This document shows positions 41,872 to 50,089 of a DNA stretch of 50,089 bases, piece by piece. The stretch's first letter is position 1. Each line of letters starts with the position of its first letter. Source of the stretch: Candidatus Sulfotelmatobacter sp. (GTDB taxonomy: Bacteria > Acidobacteriota > Terriglobia > Terriglobales > Acidobacteriaceae); NCBI GenBank assembly GCA_025462865.1, contig JAOAPI010000058.1, forward strand, positions 1 to 50,089, written 5' to 3'. The translations under genes and the position numbers were made by a program. The notes under the pieces are model-generated. The model made no database searches, was not told the origin of the DNA, and saw nothing but the letters and a program-made list of their open reading frames with translations.

Positions 41872-42210
41872 TCAGAACTCGAAATATCCCCCGGGTTGTG
41901 CTGAGCGAGGGCCGCCATCTGTACCGGTGGCCGGCAACAATCCTGAGACTCCGCCCATGCTTTCCCATGCGGCCCGGTTCAGTGCGGGGTCTGAAGCTAC
42001 GAGGTCGCGGATCATGTCCCATGCGGCCATGTTGAGGGCCCCCTCTGGCGGAGGACCCATGGCCAAGGAGACGGAGCACTGCGGACAAAAAGAAATGCGA
42101 TGGGCCATCGACTTCTGGCGCGGTTTGATCCCAACCGTCTGCGCGAACATGTAAAGAGCCACGGACTTTTGTCCGGTTACGAGTTCGCGGTTACAGCGAA
42201 GACAATGCAT
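41872..42210 (-). CDS. small zinc-ribbon protein, unknown role
   Basis: This 112-residue protein has two CxxC pairs (C3/C6 and C42/C45), the pattern of a zinc ribbon. The first knuckle is MHCLRCNREL and the second SFCPQCSVS. The C-terminal half is helical then Gly/Pro-rich. The ATG at 42210 is preferred because GGAG lies just upstream and the cysteines begin there; the longer frame above it is non-conserved. It is divergent from the NUDIX-like gene with 184 bases between, so they share a control region. No partner or pathway can be named. Confidence 0.7.
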   Translation of the reverse strand: MHCLRCNRELVTGQKSVALYMFAQTVGIKPRQKSMAHRISFCPQCSVSLAMGPPPEGALNMAAWDMIRDLVASDPALNRAAWESMGGVSGLLPATGTDGGPRSAQPGGYFEF

Positions 42211-42394
42211 GTTCTCCAAGGATCTCTCCCGCCAAAGAATTGCAGCCACAATTAGGGATATTCTCTGCGCTAAATTGCCAGACGCAAGTACACAAAGGGA
42301 TTCGGGCTCGGATTCCTGGCAATCTCGCAGGCCAGTCACGTGGGAACCAACTGTTGCTCTAGGCAGCGCTCTCGGCATCGTGCACTCTGGTGCG

Positions 42395-43258
42395 ATGAGC
42401 AATGCGAAGAGCGATCGAGGCTCCCGGCAAAAACGAGCCCGCGTGAAAGCGGCTGGGCGGCACAATCAGCGCCCGGCACAGTTTGTCCGCCTGTCGCAGC
42501 TTCGCAAATTGCGCACCTGCCAACAGGTGGCGGCGGTTTGTTACCGGCTTCGGGGCGACACTCTTGAGTTTCTATTGATTCGTACACGCGGTAGCGGACG
42601 CTGGACGTTTCCTAAAGGTAATGCAGAACCAGGAATGACTCATGCCCAGGCGGCGGCGCTCGAGGCGTTCGAGGAAGCGGGCGTTCATGGCCGAATCGAA
42701 GAAGCTTCATTTGCGCGATATTTTGTGCGCAAGCGGACCGCGAATTCCGCCACAAAATCATCCGAAAAAGAATTAGCGATCAACGCTCATCTATGCGAAG
42801 TCTTGCGGCTTGGCTTCCCGAAAGAGTCCAACCGGAAACGGACGTGGCTTTCTGTCAGGGAGGCGAGGCAGTTTCTGCGGGAAGGACGAAAGCCAGAGGA
42901 GGGGGCAGAGTTCACGCGCGTGGTCGACAGAGCGATCGAGCGAATTAAGAAGTCAAGGAAAAATCTGGTCGCAGAAAATCATAGGCAACGCGATTTTCTT
43001 GAGCGCGGCGTGCGACAAAAAGACGCTCTGAACAGAGTACAGTTCGAAGCTCCTGCGGAGGCCTTGTTCGCGCCTTATCTCCACGGCTCACTTGGCCCAA
43101 TGCGGCATCTGTCTGCACCGTTGGCCGGCGCTAAGCCCCGCGAGATTCTAGAGTGCGAGGTTCTTCAGTTCGCCCAGCCACAAGAGTCGAACCGAAATCC
43201 GGAATGGTCAGCGGGCAGGAAGAAACCCAAAGCTCTGGGAGCAGGCATCCGCGGTTAA
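42395..43258 (+). CDS. NUDIX-like protein with altered NUDIX box
   Basis: This 287-residue protein has a NUDIX fold signature around residues 40-160, with LLIRTRGSGRWTFPKGN leading into the box. The box reads G75-x5-M81-x7-LEAFEEAGV, where the usual first Glu is Met and the usual Arg is Leu, but the EExG core (E93, E94, G96) is kept. Relatives with a WPxxGL...QEAxEEAGV box are common in proteobacteria. Substrates of the family are nucleoside diphosphates linked to other groups; the substrate here is unknown. The tail after about residue 195 is low in conserved features. The ATG at 42395 is chosen because the longer frame from 42209 overlaps the divergent zinc-ribbon start and has no NUDIX character. 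Confidence 0.75.
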   Translation: MSNAKSDRGSRQKRARVKAAGRHNQRPAQFVRLSQLRKLRTCQQVAAVCYRLRGDTLEFLLIRTRGSGRWTFPKGNAEPGMTHAQAAALEAFEEAGVHGRIEEASFARYFVRKRTANSATKSSEKELAINAHLCEVLRLGFPKESNRKRTWLSVREARQFLREGRKPEEGAEFTRVVDRAIERIKKSRKNLVAENHRQRDFLERGVRQKDALNRVQFEAPAEALFAPYLHGSLGPMRHLSAPLAGAKPREILECEVLQFAQPQESNRNPEWSAGRKKPKALGAGIRG

Positions 43259-43290
43259 TCGGCGCGGATGCGGTTCCGCCTTCTCAATCG

Positions 43291-45345
43291 CTACTCTTTG
43301 TTTTTCGGCCTCTCGAACGCTTTCTGCAAATACTTGCGCGCTTCTTCGAGGGCGCCGAAGGTATCGTCGTTGGTCTGGATGGCTTGCCGATATTCGTGAA
43401 TGGCGCGTTCGCGCTGGCCGGTAATGTCGAAAATCTTCCCAAGCTGGATATGGCTCCAGACTTCGGTCCACCGCGGATCACCGTCCCCGTTGACCGCCGA
43501 GCGGTAGGAGTTCGCCGAAGACTGATAATTCCTCTGGAGGAAGAAGACCTCGGCGATGCGATAGTGAGCCAGGGAACTGTTCTTGTTGAGATCGAGGGCC
43601 TTGTTGAACTCGGCGAGCGCTGCCGAGAGGTCGCCCTGCTGCTGCAGCGCCTGGCCGCGAAGAATGGATGAGCGCAGCTTGACGTCTGACGAGTTCGTCA
43701 GCACGTGGTGATCGGGATCGACGGCGATGCGGCGTGGGCGTCCGAAAGTTTCCACCGTGAACGGCGAGCTGGTACCGACCACCTCGATCTTCTTGTCTTC
43801 CGTTTTTCCGTCAGTGTCAATCCGCAAGTCCACGGGCATACGAAAAAGATCGAGATCCTGCGAGATCTCCCCGGTAACACGGAAGCCGGACGGCTTACTG
43901 CCTTTAGAGGCCTGAGCCGTGGCCTGGGCGCCGCCGAGGCGGTAGGTGGTGTACTTCACTTTGAATTCAGGAGCTCCCGTGGAATCGAGCCACTGGGAAA
44001 AGAACCATGTAAGCTGGTCGCCATATTGTTTTTCAGCGATCGCGCGGAAGTCTTCCAGGCTCGCCGATTTGCCGGCGTAGGTCTCGGCGAATTCGCGCAT
44101 GGTTTTTAGATATTTGTCCTCGCCCAGCACCCAGCGCAGCATGTGCAGAATCATTGCGCCCTTGTCGGTGACGAGCGACTGAAACTCAGTGGAAAAGGGA
44201 TCGAGTTTGCTTGCGCTCGAAAGCGGCACAGAGTCATACGCCAGAGAGCCGACCGACATGTCCTTTACAGCTTCTTCGAGCCCCGCAGACCCGGCGGCGT
44301 TCTCCACGTACATAGCTTCGGAATAGCGTGAGAAGCCATCGGTAAGCCACCAATCGTCTTTGCTCGCGGGGCTAAGCGAAACTCCCCACCATTGATGTGC
44401 GATGGCATTGGCGAGCAGACGGTAGTTTGTTTTCTCGGTAATGGAAGGCCCTGCGAGTCCCGCCAACTCCGGAGCCCATGCGTAGGGGACCGTGTCGCCC
44501 GGTAGTTCGACCACGCTCAGCCGCTGCGACAGAGGAGTGCCGTAAAGTGTGATGAAGTAAGTGAACTCTTGCACCGCGGTCGTTGTATAGGCTGGAGCCA
44601 GAGTCTGATGCGAAGGCTTGAAAAAGACGTGCAGGTCCATTCCCGCTTCGTCGCTTTTATATTCCTGGAAGATGCCTGCGACGATGGTGCCCGGGAAGCT
44701 GGGTTTGGCATACACGAAGTTGAATGTCTTGGTGGGCAGGCCGTTCGTATTCGGCTTCTTCGACGGCGGATTGTCAGTCACAGTGGCCTTGCCACTGCCG
44801 ATTGCCAACATGTGAGCCGGGATGGTGACGCTAATGTTTGCGGTGAAGCGGTTGAGACCGTAACCGCTTACCGGGAACCAGCGTCCGGCGTAAAGCAAAT
44901 AGCTGGTGTCGTCTCCAATGTAGGCGAGCTTGAGTCCGGGAACAGGGCTGTCGTCGGCAGTTTCGAGGACGCCTTCGTATTCGAAGGTAAGGGTAGTGGA
45001 AGCGTCCTTGGAGAGTCCGGAGGGAAGAGGCACGCGGATGGTTGAATCCTGAGTAACTCGCTCAGCGGAAAGTGGCTGGTTCTTCTCGTCGAGTACGCGG
45101 GTGACCCGTAAGGCATTGTGCAGTTCGAAGACGGCAACGCTGAGATCCTGGAGCGCAGTGAACTTCACTTTCGTCCGCGCCGAAATCTGATGCAGATGAG
45201 GGGTCAGTTCCGCCTCAATCTGATAATCGTCGACGCGCAGGCGCGCCTTCTCGGCGGCCTGTGATGGGATTGCGGCAAAGGCCAATAGCAGCAGGGCGAG
45301 GGAACTGGAAAGAACGCTCTGGGCGCGCCGAAGGCGAATCTGCAT
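43291..45345 (-). CDS. secreted M1-peptidase-like pseudoenzyme with C-terminal TPRs
   Basis: This 684-residue protein has a signal peptide (SVLSSSLALLLLAFAAIPSQA in parts) and the overall order of M1 metallopeptidases, but the zinc site is lost. The HExxH position reads N313-A314-I-A-H317 (so NAxxH), and the third ligand Glu is D336, 19 residues after H317 as in the family. The exopeptidase GAMEN motif is also absent. The neighbouring IAHQWWG and WLTDGFSRYSE are kept, which shows the alignment. Residues about 575-684 are TPR units (ALAEFNKALDLNKNSSLA, RAIHEYRQAIQTN). It is therefore likely a binding or scaffold protein outside the cytoplasm. The ATG at 45345 is chosen over a TTG at 45378 because the signal peptide follows. 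It is downstream of lpxB with 187 bases between. Confidence 0.82.
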   Translation of the reverse strand: MQIRLRRAQSVLSSSLALLLLAFAAIPSQAAEKARLRVDDYQIEAELTPHLHQISARTKVKFTALQDLSVAVFELHNALRVTRVLDEKNQPLSAERVTQDSTIRVPLPSGLSKDASTTLTFEYEGVLETADDSPVPGLKLAYIGDDTSYLLYAGRWFPVSGYGLNRFTANISVTIPAHMLAIGSGKATVTDNPPSKKPNTNGLPTKTFNFVYAKPSFPGTIVAGIFQEYKSDEAGMDLHVFFKPSHQTLAPAYTTTAVQEFTYFITLYGTPLSQRLSVVELPGDTVPYAWAPELAGLAGPSITEKTNYRLLANAIAHQWWGVSLSPASKDDWWLTDGFSRYSEAMYVENAAGSAGLEEAVKDMSVGSLAYDSVPLSSASKLDPFSTEFQSLVTDKGAMILHMLRWVLGEDKYLKTMREFAETYAGKSASLEDFRAIAEKQYGDQLTWFFSQWLDSTGAPEFKVKYTTYRLGGAQATAQASKGSKPSGFRVTGEISQDLDLFRMPVDLRIDTDGKTEDKKIEVVGTSSPFTVETFGRPRRIAVDPDHHVLTNSSDVKLRSSILRGQALQQQGDLSAALAEFNKALDLNKNSSLAHYRIAEVFFLQRNYQSSANSYRSAVNGDGDPRWTEVWSHIQLGKIFDITGQRERAIHEYRQAIQTNDDTFGALEEARKYLQKAFERPKNKE

Positions 45346-45436
45346 TAAGGAGAATCTCCGGAAAACAGGGCTAAGCAATCCGTATGATGAAGATTTTCAC
45401 CTAAAAGATGCTGGGAGCACAAGGTTTAGGAGAAAC

Positions 45437-45492
45437 GCTGCTAGCTGCTTGCTGCTAGCTCCTGGCTTCCGGCTTATGGTTTCCGGCTCTGG
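45437..45492. repeat. low-complexity GCT/CTGGC-type repeat
   Basis: The stretch consists of short repeats such as GCTGCTAGCT and CCTGGCTTCCGGCTT, then TTTCCGGCTCTGGG. It lies in the 187-base gap between the M1-like gene and lpxB. It resembles simple-sequence intergenic repeats and has no gene character. Confidence 0.5.
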
Positions 45493-45532
45493 GTCTGAGG
45501 TTCAGCTGGACTCAGAAAGTGAAACCGCCTTT

Positions 45533-46684
45533 TTATCCTGGGACGGTTTCAACTTTCAGCATGCCTAGAATGATCTCCGCGGCGCGGTCAGCCGGATGCG
45601 GAGCGGGACCTCCGCTCCCTTCCCCGGCTCGAAGCTTAGCCTTCACCTCGGTTAGCCCTTCTAGCATGCTGTGGCGCGCGGGGCCGTCGGGAAGGATTTC
45701 CTGCAGGTGGCCGACAACGTTTGCGACCGTGAAGTCGGTTTGAACCAGCTCCGGGACCACTTTTTCCCCGGCGATCAGGTTGACCATGGCAAAGTGCGGG
45801 ACTTTCACACGCGGCTTGCCCAGTCGGTAAGTGACCGGCGAGACGCGGTAGACCATCACGAAGGGCGTGCGCATCATGGCCGCCTCCACCGTAGCCGTGC
45901 CGCTGGCGATAATGCCGGCGCGCGAATGCCAGAGCGCAGGCAGAGATTCGGGAACTAGCACGATACATTGTTGGCCAATCAAGCCCTTGAGGAAGGTGCT
46001 GTCGAGAGTGGGTGCGACCGGTAGCAAAAATTCGTAGGTATCGCCAAGTTGGGCGGCGGCTTCCAGAATCGTCGGCAGGTTCATGCGAACTTCTTTGACG
46101 CGGCTGCCGGGCATGAGTGTGATCCAGCGCTTTGCCGGGTCGAGATGGAATTGCGCGGCATAGTCGTTCCGGTCGATCGCTGGGGGCGGCAATTCGGCCA
46201 GGGGATGGCCGACGAAAGTCGCATCCACTCCACGGTCGCGGTAGAACCTTTCTTCAAAGGGAAAGATGACGAGCGCCTTGTCGATGTAGTCGCGAAGAAG
46301 GCGAACACGTCCTTGCCGCCACGCCCAGAACTGCGGCGCGACGTAATAGACCACAGGAATGCCGCGCTTCTTCATCTGGCGCGCCACGCGCCAATTGAAC
46401 GCAGGCGAGTCGATGACTATGGCGAGATCCGGCTTGCGCTTGTCGACCTCTTTGATCAGGTGCCGGTAGAGGCGGTAGATCTTCGGCAGATGGCTGAGAA
46501 TTTCGGTGATGCCGACTACAGAAAGATCTTTCGCGTCGACTATTGTGTCGCAGCCGGCGGCGCGCATACGCTCGCCGCCCACGCCGAAGAATTCAAACTG
46601 CGGATCGCGATGGCGCAAGGCTTCAATGAGCTGTGCGCCGTACATTTCCCCCGAGGCCTCGCCGGCTGAGATCAGGATTCGCAA
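45533..46684 (-). CDS. lpxB: lipid-A-disaccharide synthase
   Basis: This 383-residue peripheral membrane glycosyltransferase joins 2,3-diacylglucosamine-1-phosphate and UDP-2,3-diacylglucosamine to form the lipid A disaccharide. Signatures are SAGEASGEMYGAQL at the N-terminus, VIDSPAFNWRVA, YVAPQFWAWRQGR and PGSRVKEVRMNLP (the UDP site region), and the C-terminal GTATVEAAMMRTPFVMVYR. The length matches the family. Its presence marks a Gram-negative outer membrane with lipid A. It lies 20 bases downstream of the MsbA-like exporter on the same strand, which fits a lipid A synthesis and transport unit. Confidence 0.95.
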   Translation of the reverse strand: MRILISAGEASGEMYGAQLIEALRHRDPQFEFFGVGGERMRAAGCDTIVDAKDLSVVGITEILSHLPKIYRLYRHLIKEVDKRKPDLAIVIDSPAFNWRVARQMKKRGIPVVYYVAPQFWAWRQGRVRLLRDYIDKALVIFPFEERFYRDRGVDATFVGHPLAELPPPAIDRNDYAAQFHLDPAKRWITLMPGSRVKEVRMNLPTILEAAAQLGDTYEFLLPVAPTLDSTFLKGLIGQQCIVLVPESLPALWHSRAGIIASGTATVEAAMMRTPFVMVYRVSPVTYRLGKPRVKVPHFAMVNLIAGEKVVPELVQTDFTVANVVGHLQEILPDGPARHSMLEGLTEVKAKLRAGEGSGGPAPHPADRAAEIILGMLKVETVPG

Positions 46685-46704
46685 GAGAGCATTGTAGACG
46701 TGGG

Positions 46705-48801
46705 CTAGTCATCCGCGCTGGCGGTAACCTCTGGCTCACGGATTCCATCGGCATTCGCGGGCGAGGGCACCCGCGCCACATTCAATTCCTGATCTTTGTA
46801 TTGGAGCTGGTAGAGTTTGAAGTAAATTCCGCGCTGGGCGAGGAGTTGCTGGTGCGTGCCCATTTCGCGGACCTGGCCTTTGTGCATGACGATAATCTTG
46901 TCGGCGCGCTGCACGGTCGAGAGCCGGTGGGCGATGATCAACGACGTGCGTCCCTCGACCATGCGGCTGAGCGCGTCGCGTACGCGGAATTCGGTTTCTG
47001 TATCCACGCTGGAGGTGGCTTCGTCGAGAATCAGGATTTTCGGTTCGTGGGCCAGGGCGCGCGCGAACGAGATCAACTGCTTCTGGCCGGTGGACAGAGT
47101 CGAGCCGCGCTCACGCACTTCCTCGTCGAAGCCCTTCGGCAGGGCGCGGATGAAGTCGGCAAGGTTCACATCTTCAGCGGCCTTCTCAATGTCTGCGTCC
47201 TTAATGCGCTGCGTGCCGAGCCGGATGTTTCCCCCGATCGTCCCGCTGAACAGAAACGGATCCTGCAGCACCACTCCAAAGCGGCTGCGCAAGTCGGCGA
47301 GATCCATGTCTTTCACGTCGACGCCGTCGATACGGACAGCGCCTTTCTGCACATCGTAAAAACGAAGCAGCAATGAGATGAGCGTGGTCTTGCCCGCGCC
47401 AGTGTGGCCGACGATGGCTACAGTTTCACCGGGCTCGATGGCGAAGGTGACGTCACGGAGGACCCAGTCGGGGGATTGATCGCTGGCTACGGTACTGCTC
47501 GTGGGCAATGCAGAGGCAGCCGAGCTTCGCCCGGTTGGACGGGCAACAGTGCCCGTCCCCGCGCGGGCATTGTCGCTGACATCAGCTCGGCCGCGCTCCT
47601 CGGGTATGTCGCGATAGGCGAACCAGACATGGTCAAATTCAATTCTGCCAAGGCCTTCGGGGCGCTTCGTGACTGCGGGTGAAACTACCTGCACTGGCGT
47701 ATCGAGCAGCTTGAATACACGCTCGCTGGCGGCCATGGCCGATTGCAGGATGTTGTATTTTTCGCTGAAGTCCATGATGGGGCGAAAGAAGCGCAGAGCG
47801 TACTGGATGAATGCAACCAAAACGCCCAGTGATGCCACCGTCGGCACCAGGCGGAATGCAACCAGCGTTTTCCAGTTGAAACTCACGGCAACGCTGGACA
47901 CCCGAACATTTCGCATCACGTCGCCGCCGCCGAACCAAATCACGCAGGCAATCGCGATTGAGGAAAGAATTTCAACCACTGGATAATAAACAGAGTAGGC
48001 CATGATCGCGTCTTTGTACGCATCCATGTGGTTGCGATTGATCTCAGAAAATTTGTCGTAAGCCTTGCGCTCGCGATTGAAGAGTTGCAGCACAACCATC
48101 CCGCTGACGTGCTCCTGCAGGTACGAATTGATACGGGCGATGGCCACGCGTATGCGCCGGTAGGAATCGCGCACACGATCACGAAAAATCTTGGTGGAAT
48201 ATACGATGAACGGCAACACGCCAAATGTGATCAGCGCCAGCTTCCAGTTCATGCACAGCATCACGCCGAGAATGCCAAAGAGCACGAACAGATCTTCGAA
48301 GATCGAAACGACGCCGGAGGTGAACATCTCATTCAACGCGTCCACGTCTGTGGTGACGCGGGTAACCAGGCGGCCGACCGGGTTCTTGTCGAAGAAGGCG
48401 ACGTGCAGGCGCTGCAGATGGCGGAAGATCTGGCGGCGAAGATCGAACATCACTTTCTGGCCGGTCCACTGCATGAAGTAAGTCTGCAGGAATTCGAGTA
48501 GAAAGCTGAAGACCAGCAGTCCGACGTAGATACCGGCAATCTGGGCGATGCCGGTGATAGCGTTCTGGCTGAGCCAACTCCATATGCCAGAAGACGTCGC
48601 GGTGGCTGCCCCTTGCGGCGCAAGATAGCGATCTATCGCCACCTTGGTGAGATAGGGCCCGAGCACATCAGCAAAGGACTTAAGAAAAATCGAGACCAGC
48701 GCGATCGCCACCTGCCAGCGGTAGGGACGCAAGTACTTCAGCAGCCGCGCCATCAGGCGGGCGTCGTAAGCTTTGCCTAGTACCTCTTCTTCTTGAGACA
48801 T
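46705..48801 (-). CDS. MsbA-like ABC exporter with insertion in the NBD
   Basis: This 698-residue exporter joins six membrane helices to one nucleotide-binding domain. Walker A is GHTGAGKTTL, the signature is LSTGQKQL and Walker B is ILILDEATSSVD, with the switch region IIAHRLSTVQRADKI; all are intact, so it should be active as a homodimer. An unusual stretch of about 45 residues (about 403-446) lies between the A-loop strand (HVWFAYRD) and the next strand (WVLRDVTFAI). It is rich in Ala, Ser and Arg and contains a palindromic repeat at DNA level. Adjacency to lpxB suggests lipid A or lipid-linked export (MsbA), but multidrug exporters look similar. It is divergent from the HemW-like gene, with 140 bases between starts. 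Confidence 0.88.
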   Translation of the reverse strand: MSQEEEVLGKAYDARLMARLLKYLRPYRWQVAIALVSIFLKSFADVLGPYLTKVAIDRYLAPQGAATATSSGIWSWLSQNAITGIAQIAGIYVGLLVFSFLLEFLQTYFMQWTGQKVMFDLRRQIFRHLQRLHVAFFDKNPVGRLVTRVTTDVDALNEMFTSGVVSIFEDLFVLFGILGVMLCMNWKLALITFGVLPFIVYSTKIFRDRVRDSYRRIRVAIARINSYLQEHVSGMVVLQLFNRERKAYDKFSEINRNHMDAYKDAIMAYSVYYPVVEILSSIAIACVIWFGGGDVMRNVRVSSVAVSFNWKTLVAFRLVPTVASLGVLVAFIQYALRFFRPIMDFSEKYNILQSAMAASERVFKLLDTPVQVVSPAVTKRPEGLGRIEFDHVWFAYRDIPEERGRADVSDNARAGTGTVARPTGRSSAASALPTSSTVASDQSPDWVLRDVTFAIEPGETVAIVGHTGAGKTTLISLLLRFYDVQKGAVRIDGVDVKDMDLADLRSRFGVVLQDPFLFSGTIGGNIRLGTQRIKDADIEKAAEDVNLADFIRALPKGFDEEVRERGSTLSTGQKQLISFARALAHEPKILILDEATSSVDTETEFRVRDALSRMVEGRTSLIIAHRLSTVQRADKIIVMHKGQVREMGTHQQLLAQRGIYFKLYQLQYKDQELNVARVPSPANADGIREPEVTASADD
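47525..47558. repeat. palindromic repeat inside the exporter gene
   Basis: The hairpin GGACGGGCA-ACAG-TGCCCGTCC (47537-47558) has a perfect nine-pair stem and a four-base loop. It is preceded by a CTTCGCCC module like that in the repeat region 37577-37635. The encoded residues lie in the additional loop of the exporter's nucleotide-binding domain, and the frame is preserved. Confidence 0.65.
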
Positions 48802-48927
48802 TTGAGCTTTGACTGGCGGTGAAACGGCGCTGCTGGCGCTTCTAACAGGTTACCTCAATATGGATGGCTGAGGCGGTCGGGAGGATGGAAAAGGTTTGCG
48901 GTTACGCACACTTTTTTCGCGCGGTGG

Positions 48928-48933
48928 GATAAT
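48928..48933 (+). promoter_or_regulatory. -10-like box close to the hemW start
   Basis: GATAAT lies eight bases before the ATG at 48942. No Shine-Dalgarno sequence is visible between them, so the message may have almost no leader. The -35 region is not clear. Confidence 0.35.
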
Positions 48934-48941
48934 GAAGTGAC

Positions 48942-50089
48942 ATGGCATTCGGCATATACATCTCCGTCCCGTTTTGCCGCACGAAGTGCAGCTACTGCAA
49001 CTTTGCTTCTGATGTATTTTCGCGTGCGGTTTTCGACCGCTATGTGGATCGAGTTTGCGCTGACATGGCAAATGCTTCGCAGGCCGCGAGGGAAATGGGC
49101 GGGCACATCGAGAATGCGGTAGATTCCATCTATTTGGGTGGGGGGACACCGACAGTACTCGAAACTGAGCAGCTGGAGAGAGTTTTCAGCACAGTGCGAT
49201 CCCAGTTCGACGTGAGTCCCGAAGCGGAGATCACAGTCGAGTGCGCTCCCGGTACGTTGACGCCCGGCATCCTTGAAAGTCTGCTGCGCTGTGGCGTGAA
49301 CCGTGTGAGTCTTGGAGTGCAGTCGTTTGTGGATCAGGAAGCGGCGGCGGTTGGCCGCTTGCACAATCGCGAGAAAGTGCTCGAGGACATCGCCCGCTTG
49401 CGCGCCGTGGGAATCACGAACATCAACATTGATCTGATCGCTGGATTGCCGCATCAGACTGCGGACAGTTGGGAATTCTCTCTGGCGGAAACGATTGCGA
49501 CCACCGCTCCGCATGTGAGCGTCTACATGCTCGAGGTGGACGAAGATTCGCGGCTGGGACGCGAGCTCTTGGCCGGGGGGACGCGCTATCACGCGCACTT
49601 TGTTCCAGATGAAGAATCCATGGCCGATTTTTACATTGCGGCCTGCGAGCGGCTTACAAAGGCTGGCATCGCGCAGTACGAGATTTCAAACTTCGCGCGC
49701 GAAAGTTTTGAGTCACGGCACAACTTGAAATATTGGACGCGGCAACCCTACTTCGGCTTTGGCGTGGACGCCCATTCGATGTTGCTGTCCGTTACCGGGG
49801 AGGTTGAGGCGGTACGATTTGCGCCCGCGGATTCTCTCGAACGGTACATGAGTGGCGCTGCTTCGCAGCGGACCCCGGTCTCCAGGCAATCGGCATTGGA
49901 AGAGAGTTTTTTTCTCGGCCTGCGGCTGGCGCAAGGCATCAGTTTGCGAGAGCTGTCCGAGAGATTCGGCGATGAAGCACTGCAGGAGCCTCATGCCGCG
50001 ATTGGCGAACTCGTCAAAGATGGACTGATGGAGGTGCGCGGAGACTTCGCCCAACTCACCTCTCGCGGCCGGCTGCTTTCCAACGAAGT
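48942..50089 (+). CDS. hemW: HemW-like radical-SAM protein (partial, cut by window end)
   Basis: The visible 382 residues are nearly the whole protein; the stop lies just beyond the window. The radical-SAM cluster motif CRTKCSYC (C12, C16, C19) followed by NFAS is of the HemW type. GGGTPTVL, NRVSLGVQSF, IDLIAGLPHQT and the C-terminal LTSRGRLLSNE also match. HemW is a heme chaperone or heme-binding relative of HemN that delivers heme to enzymes; true anaerobic coproporphyrinogen oxidase activity is not expected. The ATG at 48942 is directly preceded by a -10-like box and lacks a ribosome-binding site. It is divergent from the exporter. A HemN assignment is less likely because the N-terminus starts right at the FeS motif. 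Confidence 0.9.
   Translation, partial: MAFGIYISVPFCRTKCSYCNFASDVFSRAVFDRYVDRVCADMANASQAAREMGGHIENAVDSIYLGGGTPTVLETEQLERVFSTVRSQFDVSPEAEITVECAPGTLTPGILESLLRCGVNRVSLGVQSFVDQEAAAVGRLHNREKVLEDIARLRAVGITNINIDLIAGLPHQTADSWEFSLAETIATTAPHVSVYMLEVDEDSRLGRELLAGGTRYHAHFVPDEESMADFYIAACERLTKAGIAQYEISNFARESFESRHNLKYWTRQPYFGFGVDAHSMLLSVTGEVEAVRFAPADSLERYMSGAASQRTPVSRQSALEESFFLGLRLAQGISLRELSERFGDEALQEPHAAIGELVKDGLMEVRGDFAQLTSRGRLLSNE

Noticed and set aside
43150..43220. tRNA-like bases (GAGTCGAACCGAAATCC) near the end of the NUDIX-like gene
   Set aside because: No acceptor, D or anticodon arm could be formed around them.

Overview
The window reads as a moderately GC-rich chromosome segment of a Gram-negative bacterium, most plausibly an Acidobacteriota member of the Terriglobia/Koribacter type. 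This is inferred from gene content: three secreted CRTAC1 (FG-GAP plus ASPIC/UnbV) proteins, a TPR-multiheme cytochrome fusion, paired MacB-like permeases, lpxB next to an MsbA-like exporter, and short palindromic repeats scattered between and inside genes. No rRNA, no complete tRNA, no CRISPR array and no insertion sequence was found.

Region 1 (1-7512) looks like the right end of an integrated phage or integrative element. Two leftward genes encode a giant 1864-residue polyvalent-type protein with a ParB-like box and a 455-residue Pro-rich/coiled-coil protein. They end against a 47-base copy of the 3' half of a tRNA-Lys(CTT) gene that has no 5' half, the usual form of an attachment site at the end opposite the intact tRNA. 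Host sequence resumes with a DNA-repair pair, an ATP-dependent ligase and an AlkZ-like glycosylase.

Region 2 (7.6-18.2 kb) is mostly housekeeping: a secreted protein of unknown function, nicotinate phosphoribosyltransferase followed by a strong terminator, a stand-alone CRTAC1 protein, a leftward rhodanese and sugar-porter pair, and a rightward pseudouridine synthase overlapping an amidase by four bases.

Region 3 (18.3-28.2 kb) is the most distinctive part. A rightward cluster runs from a membrane-anchored pentaheme c-type cytochrome with C-terminal TPRs, to a CRTAC1 protein whose start codon directly abuts the previous stop, to a 1226-residue TPR-FG-GAP-UnbV protein with a large unassigned C-terminal region, and then to an APC-family permease. 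The layout suggests an envelope redox or surface system; its substrate is unknown.

Region 4 (28.2-41.6 kb) begins with a leftward GH2 exo-beta-D-glucosaminidase-like enzyme that has a LacI-type operator over its predicted promoter. Divergent from it are a PpiD-like chaperone and 4-alpha-glucanotransferase. Next come a HAD phosphatase/hemerythrin pair, a small protein with a 3-hydroxyacyl-CoA dehydrogenase, and a leftward run of two MacB-like permeases, a 100-residue unknown protein and a MidA-type methyltransferase.

Region 5 (41.6-50.1 kb) holds a zinc-ribbon protein divergent from a NUDIX-like protein, an M1-peptidase-like protein that has lost its zinc site, lpxB with an MsbA-like ABC exporter (lipid A synthesis and probable export), and a divergent HemW-like radical-SAM gene cut by the window end. 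Repeat-like palindromes lie in frame inside two genes, the 1226-residue protein and the exporter's nucleotide-binding domain.
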